NCBI RefSeq assembly: GCF_036850765.1
Contig: NC_089494.1
Span: 228,798,779-228,862,778 of the forward strand
Direction: 5' to 3'
Source: Saccopteryx bilineata
Lineage: Eukaryota > Chordata > Mammalia > Chiroptera > Emballonuridae
DNA length: 64,000 bases
The position numbers and the translations under genes are program-made. This document shows positions 57,045-64,000 of the stretch, piece after piece (position 1 is the first letter of the stretch; every line of letters starts with the position of its first letter). The notes under the pieces are model-generated. The model did no database searches. It was given only the letters and a program-made list of their open reading frames with translations, and had not been told where the DNA came from.

Positions 57045-57695
57045 ATTAAGTTTATTCATACAATAAATAGGTATTAAATTCTTGCTGTGGGCTAAAAAGA
57101 ATGCCAAGCCCTGAAAGTTTAAGCTGAGACCACAGCCCTGTCCTTAAAGACATAGTACCCTAGGGCCCCAGTGCCGCCTATCTCTGCCTGTGCAGTCAGT
57201 GACAATCTCCGTAAGAGTGGAGTTTCATGATGGAGGACAGTTTTCCAGGTGGGCAGAGCACAGAGGACAGGGAACATTCAGGGCACTACAAGTTGCTGAG
57301 TAGGAGTGTGCTCCCAGTGTGCATGTCGGGGGGAGGGAGGGAAAGAGGAGTGGATGTAGTGTATGTGGGAGCAGCTGCTGCAAGCTTTCATTAAGATCTT
57401 TTCAATTGGTTTAGCTGTGTTCAAAACTTACTAAGACCTAGGGTTCATGAAAGGCTTCCTGGAAGAAGTAACATCTAAACTGAAGTTCATGGGTAAGTAA
57501 GTAGGAGTTAGCTAGGTGAAGAGGAAAGATAAAAGAATGTTCTGGGAGTGGCAATAGCATACGCAAAGGCCTACTGAGGGGAGAGAGTTGGCACTGCCAC
57601 AGCTTCAAGGCAAATTAGAGTAGTGGGAGGTAAAGCCACATGGGTAAGCAAGGAACAGCTCATGAAGGGCTTCAGGGAGCCATCCTGAGCCTTAC
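57045..57695 (-). mobile_element. L2 LINE fragment
   Basis: Antisense L2: 'ttcatacaataaataggtat', 'aaggcttcctggaagaagta', 'agttagctaggtgaagagga', 'gcatacgcaaaggcctactg', 'tcatgaagggcttcaggg'. 57140-57420 is weaker and may contain inserted sequence. Confidence 0.7.
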
Positions 57696-59043
57696 TCTCA
57701 GGCCGCCCTCCTTCCCTTTGAGTAGGACAAGGGCACACGGTTACAGTGCAGGGTAAAGGCTGAGAGGGGAAACAGCCTCTTCCACATTATAGTAGGTGTT
57801 CCCCCAGCTCCCAGGATCCAGAAAGAAAAACGTTTTGTGACTGTAAGACATGTGTCTGTATGTGAAGTCAGCTGTGTTAAATACAGAATGTAAGTCTTAG
57901 TTCTATTTATCTTTACAAATATTTCATCAAGGTAGAAACCAAAGCAAAGGAAGATAACAGCCGCATCTCGTAAATAGACTTCCCACAATTCCTTCAGTTT
58001 GGTGTCGCCTTCCCCCTTGATCCACTTTATTAATGCTCCGCCTCTGGGCAGGAGGAAGAGAATTATCCTGCAATCGGATGAGTATTATTAAATGGAATAC
58101 AAATGAATTAGTTTGTACTCTATTAATTTGGGAGATGTGGTAATTCATACCAGTAATGGACTGAATTTTTCTTTGGTCTTTGAAATAAGGCATTCAAATC
58201 AGTGTAAATAGGTTTTAGGGCACATGTGATTGAGATGCTAATTATATGCCTTTTTTGTCATTTCATTAAAGCAGGTCCCCAAGGATTTTATTTGCCAGCA
58301 CTCTTGTCAGCTTTGAAGGGTCATCTTATGTTCTTGAAAGTAACAATCACTCAGTGCCTTAAAAATTGATTCCATGATTATCTCTTCTTTGCTAATTCAA
58401 GCAGCCCGCAAATTAAAATTTGGGTGGAAATAGTAAAAAGTATATATAAATATAGTTAAATTTACAGAAAAGGATAGGTGATTTTTGCCCCAGATGAGGC
58501 TGTCTTTGTCGACACCCTTTGCTCTAGACTTCTGACCCAGGGACTGTTGGGATAGGGTATGCCCAGAACATGTTTACAGTATTTAATAGCACCCCACATT
58601 ATTATTGTTAGTATCAGTAGTAGAACTCAAAGACATTTGAACTAGTATTTTGAACTATCATGCTAGATTTTCATGTATTGCACAAAGATAATTGCACTGT
58701 ACATTCGTGACTCTGTAACTCCATGTCAACAGCAATTGAGCATCTGTCTCCTTTTCATGTGATCCAGACAGAAAGGAGTCCCTGACTCCAGAGAGTGGTG
58801 GCTCCACACCTACAGTGACGTCTTGGGCTGAGGATGAGGTGGTAAGCACTAGGAAAGCTGCTTAGAAATGAATAGCCCTTTCACTTCATGAATATGGGAA
58901 TATGCATTAAAGAATGAACAAGTGGGATATCATCTCTTACTATTGAGAGATTGATAGTTGAATGTGTTTTTTGGCTATACTACAACTTTCTTATGACATA
59001 AATTGCTCAAAGGTAAATTGCTACCCCTCAGGTAAATTGATTC
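57696..59043. other. Unassigned DNA
   Basis: No gene recognised. Minus-strand frames of 63-96 codons (57698-57988, 57927-58193, 58658-58849) lack a signature. Confidence 0.4.
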
Positions 59044-59285
59044 TTTTTTAAAAATTAATTTTAATGGGGTGACATTGATAAATCAGGGTATATATGTTCA
59101 GAGACAACTTCTCTAGGTTATTTTGACATCTGATTATACTGCATTCCCATCACCCAAAGTCCAATTGTCTTCCGTCATCTTCTAACTGGTTTTCTTTGTG
59201 CCCCTCCCCTCCCCTCACCACTCCATCTCCTCCCACCCCTACCCCGTAACCATCACACTCTTATCCATGTCTCTGAGTCTCATTT

Positions 59286-62200
59286 TTATATCCCACCTAT
59301 GTATGGAATCATATAGTTCTTAGTTTTTTCTGATTTACTTATTTCGCTCAGTATAATGTTATCAAGGTCCATCCATGTTGTTGTAAATGATCCGAAGTCA
59401 TCATTTCTTATGGCTGAGTAGTATTCCATAATCTATATGTACCCAAGCTTTTTAATCCACTTGTCCTCTGACGGACACTTGGGCTGTTTCCAGATCTTCA
59501 CTATTGTGAGCAATGCTGCCATAAACATGGGGGTGCATTTCTCCTTTTGAAACAGTGCTATGGTGTTCTTGGGGTATATTCCTAAAAGTGGGATAGCTGG
59601 GTCAAAAGGCAGTTTGATTTTTAATTTTTTGAGGAATCTCCATACTGTTTTCCACAGTGGCTGCACCAGTCTGCATTCCCACCAGCAGTGCAGGAGGATT
59701 CCCTTTTCTCCACATCCTTGCCAGCACTTATTCTGTGTTGTTTTGTTGATGAATGCCATTTTGTGAGGTGATATCTCATTGTGGTTTTAATTTGCATTTC
59801 TCTTATGATTAGTGATGTTGAGCATGTTTTTATATGCCTATTGGCCATCTGTATGTCCTCTTTGGAGAAGTGTCTATTCATTTCTTTCGCCCATTTTTGA
59901 TTGGATTGTCTTCCTGGTGTTGAGTTTTACAAGTTCTTAATAAATTTTGGTTATAAATCCCTTATCAGACAAATTGTCAAATATGTTCTCCCATTGTGTA
60001 GTTTGTCTTTTTATTCTGTTCTTATTGTCATTAGCTGCACAAAAGCTTTTTAGTTTGATATAGTCCCATTTGTTTATCCTGTCTTTTATTTCACTAGCCC
60101 GTGGAGATAAATCGGCAAATATATATATTGCTGCGAGAGATGTCAGAGAGCTTACTGCCTATGCTTTCTTCTAAGATACTTATGGTTTTATACAGCTTAC
60201 ATTTAAGTCTTTTATTCATTTTGAGTTTATTTTCGTGACTGGTGTAAGTTGGTGGTCTAGTTTCATTTTTTTGCAGGTAGCTGTCCAATTTTCCCAACAC
60301 CATTTGTTGAAGAGGCTGTCTTTACTCCATTGTATTTCCTTACCTCCTTTGTCAAATATCAGTTGTCCATACAGCTGTGGGTTTATTTCTGGGTTCTCTG
60401 TTCTGTTCCATTGATCTATATGCCTGTTCTTATGCCAGTACCAGGCTGTTTTGAGTACAATGGCCTTGTAGTATAACTTGATATCCGGAAGTGTGATACC
60501 TCCCACTTTATTCTTCCTTTTCAAGATTGCTGAAGCTATATGTGTTCTCTTTTGGTTCCATATAAATTTTTGGAATATATTGATATGTTTTATATCTTTG
60601 AAGTATGTCATTGGTATTTTAATTGATATTGCATTGAATTTATAAATTGCTTTGGGTAATATAGACATTTTAATGATGTTTATTCTTCCTAACCATGAGC
60701 ACAGTATACACTTCCACTTGTTTGTATCATCCCTGATTTCTTTTTATCAATGTTTTATAATTTTCCGAGTACAAGTCTTTAATCGCCCTGGTTAAATTTA
60801 TTCCTAGGTACTTTATTGTTTTGGTTGCAATGGTGAAAGGGATTACTTCCTTAATTTCTCTTTCTGACAGTTCATTGTTAGTGTATAAAAATGCCTCTAA
60901 TTTCTGAGTATTAATTTTATTTCCTGCCACCTTGCTGAATTCATTTATCAGGTCCAGTAGTTTTTTTGACTGAGACTTTAGGGTTTTTTATATACAATAT
61001 CATATCATCTGAAAATAATGATAGTTTTACTTCTAATTTTCCAATTTAGATGCTTTTTATTTCTTTTTCTTGTCTGATTGCTGTGGCTAGGACTTCCAGA
61101 ACTATGTTGAATAAGAGTGGTGAAAGGGAGCACCCCTGCCTTGTTCCTGATCTTAAGGGGATTTATTTTAATTTTTGCCCATTGATTATGATGTTGGCTG
61201 TGGGTTTGTGATAGATGGCCTTTATTATGTTGAGGTATGTTCCCTGTATTCCCACTTTGCTGACAGTTTTGATCATGAATGGGTGCTGTATTTTATCAAA
61301 TACTTTTTCTGCATCTATAGAAATTATCATGTGGTTTTTCTCCTCCTTTTGTTTATGTGATGAATCACATTGATTGATTTGCAAATATTGTACCAGTCTT
61401 GCCTCCCCAGAATAAATCCCACTTGATCATGGTGTATGATTTTTTTCATATATTGCTGGATTCGGTTTGCTAATATTTTGTTGAGAATTTTAGCATCTAA
61501 ATTCATCAGGGACATTGGCCTATAATTTTCTTTCTTCGTGTTGTCTTTGCCTGGTTTTGGAATCAGAATTATGCTCGCCTCATAAAAGAAGCTTGGAAGT
61601 CTTCCTACCTCTTAAATTTTTTGAAATAGATAGAGAAGGATAGGAGTTAGTTCTTCTTTGAATATTTGGTAGAATTCACTTGTGAAGCCATCAGGCCCAG
61701 GACTTTTCTTTTGGGGGAGTTTTTTGATAACTGTTTCAATCTCATTTGTTGTAATCAGTCTGTTTAGGTTTTCTGAATCTTCCAGATTAATTTTTAGAAG
61801 ATTATATATGTTTCAAGGAATTTGTCCATTTGATCTAGGTTGTCTAGTTTTTTGGCATACAGCTCTTCCTAGTATTTTCTTACAATATTTTGTATTTCTG
61901 TTGTGTCAGTTGTTTTTTCTCCACTCTCATTTCTAATTTTCTTTATTTGAGTCCTCTCTCTATTTTCTTGGTGAGTCTGGTTAAAGGTTCATTGATCTGT
62001 TTACCTTTTCAAAGAACCAGCTCCTGGTTTCATTGATCCTCTGTATTGTTTCTTTAACCTCTATGTCATTTATTTCCACTCTGATCTTTATTATTTCCTT
62101 CCTTATATTAATACTACCTCTGGGCTTTACTTGCTGTTCTTTTTCTAGTTCTTTTAGATGCAGGGTCAAGTTGTTTATTTGAGCTTTTTCTATCTTCTTA

Positions 62201-63109
62201 AGGTATCCCTGTAATGCTATGAACTTCCCTCTCAGGACTGCTTTTGCTTTGTCCCATAAATTTTGAGTTGATGTATGCTCTTTATTGTTCATCTAGGAAT
62301 TTGTTTATTTCTTCTTTGATCTTATTGTTAACCCATTCGTTATTTAATAACATGCTATTTAATTTCCAAGTGTTTGAGTTTTTTCAATTTTTCTGTTGTG
62401 GTTAATTTCTAGTTTCATGCCATTGTGATCAGATAAAGTGCTCAATATGATTTCAATCTTCTTAAATTTGTTGAGAAGGCTTTTGTGCCCTAACATGTGG
62501 TCTATCCTAGAGAATATACCATGAGCACTTGAAAAGAATGTATATTCTGCCTCTTTGGGGTGAAAGGTTCTGAAGATATCTATTAAATCAAGTTGATCTA
62601 GTGTGTCCTTTAAGTCTGCTGTTTTTTTGTTAATTTTCTTTCTTGAGGATCTATCTAGTGATGTTAATGAGGTATTAAAATCCCCTAGTATTATAGTATT
62701 GCTGTTGATCTCTCCCTTTAAATCCATCAAAGTCTGTTTTATATATTTAGGTGCTCCTATATTAGGTACGTAGATATTTATAATAGTTATATCTTCCAGT
62801 TGGATTTCTCCCTTTATCATTATGTAGTGACCTTCTTTATCACTTACTATAGCCTTTGTTTTAAAGTCCATTTTGTCTGATATAAGTATTGCTACCCCAG
62901 CTTTTTTTTCATTTTCATTTGCGTGAAATATATTTTTCCATCCTTTTATATTCAGTATGTGCATCTTTTGTTTTAAGGTGTGTCTCTTTTAGACAGCATA
63001 TGTATAGGTCCTGTTTTCTTATCAACACCGCTACCCTATGTCTTTTGATCAGATCATATTATCCATTTGCATTTAAGGTTATTATTGATATGTAGTTGTT
63101 TATTGCCAT
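59286..63109 (-). pseudogene. L1 ORF2, broken
   Basis: Start ATG at 63109 (MAINNYISIITLNANG) with an in-frame stop soon after. The endonuclease part is open in 62359-62964 (IINIYVPNIGAPKYIKQTL, GDFNTSLTSLDRSSRKK, IDHMLGHKSLLNKFKK and a terminal SDHNG). The linker is 61981-62292; reverse-transcriptase pieces include [19 protein letters not shown] (61327-61515) and [16 protein letters not shown] (61163-61384). At 61005-61020 the active-site box reads FSDD instead of FADD. C-terminal pieces at 60216-60668 and 59433-59881 carry [14 protein letters not shown] and [18 protein letters not shown]. At least eight breaks. Confidence 0.88.
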
Positions 63110-63206
63110 TTTATTCTTTAAAACTGTATTCCTCTTTTGCCTTATTCTTTTACCCTTTGGTCTGTTTACAACAGGCCCCTTTGCATTTCTTGCAGCATTG
63201 GTTTGG

Positions 63207-64000
63207 TTATAGTGAATTCCTTGAGTTTTTTTTGTTTTTTTTTTTTTGGTCTGGAAAGCTTTTTATTTCCCCTTCAATTTTAAATGATAGCCTTGCTGGA
63301 TAAAGTAGTATTGGTTGTAGGCTCTTGTTCTGCATTACTTTGAATATTTCTTTCCATTCTCTTCTGGCCTCAAGTGTTTCTGTTGACATGTTGGAAGTCA
63401 TCCTTACGGGGGCTCCTTTGTAAGTGATAGCCTTTTTTTCTCTAGCAGCTTTTAATATTTTCTCTTTATCACTTAGCTTTGGTAGTTTAATTATGATGTG
63501 TCTTGGTGTAGATTTCCTTGGTTTTCTCTTTAATGGAGTTCTCTGTGCTTCTTGAACTTGTGAGATGTTTTCCTGACTTAATTTAGGGAAATTTTCAGCG
63601 ATGATATGTTTGAACAAAGTCTCTATCCCTTGTTCTTTCTCTTCTTCTTCAGGAACCCCTATGATGCAGATGTTATTTCTCTTCATGTTGTCACAGAGCT
63701 CTCTTAGAGTTTCCTCAGACTTTTTGAGTCTCTTTTCTTTTTTCTGCTCTGCTTCCGTGCCTTCATTTATCTTGTCCTCTAACTTGCTGATTCGACTCTC
63801 AGCTTCATCCATCCTGCTTTTAATTCCTTTCATTGTGTTCTTTATTTCTGATATTATATTTGTCATTTCTGACTGATTCTTTTTTATTATTTGAATGTCC
63901 TTTTTTATATTTGCTATCTCTTTATTTAGGTGTTCGTAATGACCATCTATTGTTGTTCTAAGATCTTTAAGCATCCTAACAATCGTTATTTTAAACTCTG
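63207..64000 (-). CDS. L1 ORF1 (ORF1p), 3' part, open to the window edge
   Basis: The frame is open from 64000 to the stop at 63207 and lacks its N-terminus only because the window ends; the residues before the internal Met at 63974 read EFKITIVR, matching the other ORF1 copy. It holds a long coiled coil (NTMKGIKSRMDEAESRISKLED and neighbours), the RRM-like start NNICIIGVPEEEE, and a C-terminal domain with REWKEIFKVMQNKSLQ and LLYPARLSF. The stop is TAA in place of a CAA seen in the copy at 14158, so the protein lacks about nine C-terminal residues found there. ORF1p would coat L1 RNA in the cytoplasm; the broken ORF2 downstream means this copy could not move by itself. Confidence 0.85.
   Translation of the reverse strand, partial: EFKITIVRMLKDLRTTIDGHYEHLNKEIANIKKDIQIIKKNQSEMTNIISEIKNTMKGIKSRMDEAESRISKLEDKINEGTEAEQKKEKRLKKSEETLRELCDNMKRNNICIIGVPEEEEKEQGIETLFKHIIAENFPKLSQENISQVQEAQRTPLKRKPRKSTPRHIIIKLPKLSDKEKILKAAREKKAITYKGAPVRMTSNMSTETLEARREWKEIFKVMQNKSLQPILLYPARLSFKIEGEIKSFPDQKKKNKKNSRNSL

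Larger units (their letters stand above)
59044..64000 (-). mobile_element. Near-full-length L1 (lineage A), runs off the right edge
   Basis: The 3' end lies at about 59044 (antisense 'ttaattttaatggggtgacat', then the C-rich complement of the G-rich tract at 59203-59245). ORF2 and ORF1 follow in reverse order, and the element continues past 64000, so the 5' UTR and the distal target duplication are outside the window. Similar to the copy at 12328-18291 along its whole length. Confidence 0.9.

Overview
This is mammalian nuclear DNA, most likely from a bat. The evidence is repeat content: several tRNA-derived SINEs with bat-type heads (the class that opens 'cctgacctgtggtggcgcag' and the class whose head reads 'gcc(c)tggccagttggct'), two related LINE-1 (L1) lineages, a short hAT transposon of a type I associate with bats, and mammal-wide old repeats (L1M, L2, MIR, a MaLR-type LTR). 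The SINE types look most like those I know from horseshoe-bat-type (rhinolophoid) genomes, but the genus is an inference from memory. I found no host protein-coding gene, exon or functional RNA gene that I can support. The window reads as intergenic or intronic DNA. Every long open reading frame is either L1-derived or a by-product of a tandem repeat. Layout: 1-5 kb is mostly single-copy AT-rich DNA with an old LTR, a 35-bp copy of an initiator-tRNA half flanked by target-site duplications, and one young SINE. 5.4-7.7 kb is a nest: an old L1, broken by a 5'-inverted (twin-primed) L1, with a SINE at the edge. 10.5-18.8 kb is a deeper nest: an old L1M holds a SINE and a hAT element, and the hAT element holds a full-length but decayed L1 (12.3-18.3 kb). 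21-32 kb holds SINEs, a 921-bp TA-flanked transposon with terminal inverted repeats, a 205-bp TA-flanked MITE, L2 and MIR. 33-37.4 kb is an L1 inside an L1; the inner copy is young and its ORF2 segment is open except for one A-run frameshift. 37-46 kb is mostly unassigned DNA with L2, MIR, two SINEs side by side, microsatellites and a 244-bp TTAA-flanked piggyBac-like element. 46.6-47.4 kb is a GC-rich 15-bp minisatellite. 51.9-54.9 kb is a SINE joined to a 5'-truncated L1, the whole unit sharing one pair of target-site duplications. 59.0-64 kb is a near-full-length L1 on the minus strand whose ORF1 runs off the window. How it works together: the only machinery encoded here is L1 ORF1p (RNA chaperone) and ORF2p (endonuclease plus reverse transcriptase), and almost all copies are broken. 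The SINEs, the tRNA half and the SINE-L1 chimera are the expected products of that machinery acting in trans, since they carry 10-18 bp target-site duplications. The hAT, piggyBac-like and TA-flanked elements are non-coding relics of cut-and-paste transposition. All family assignments are by eye and from memory; no database search was possible.
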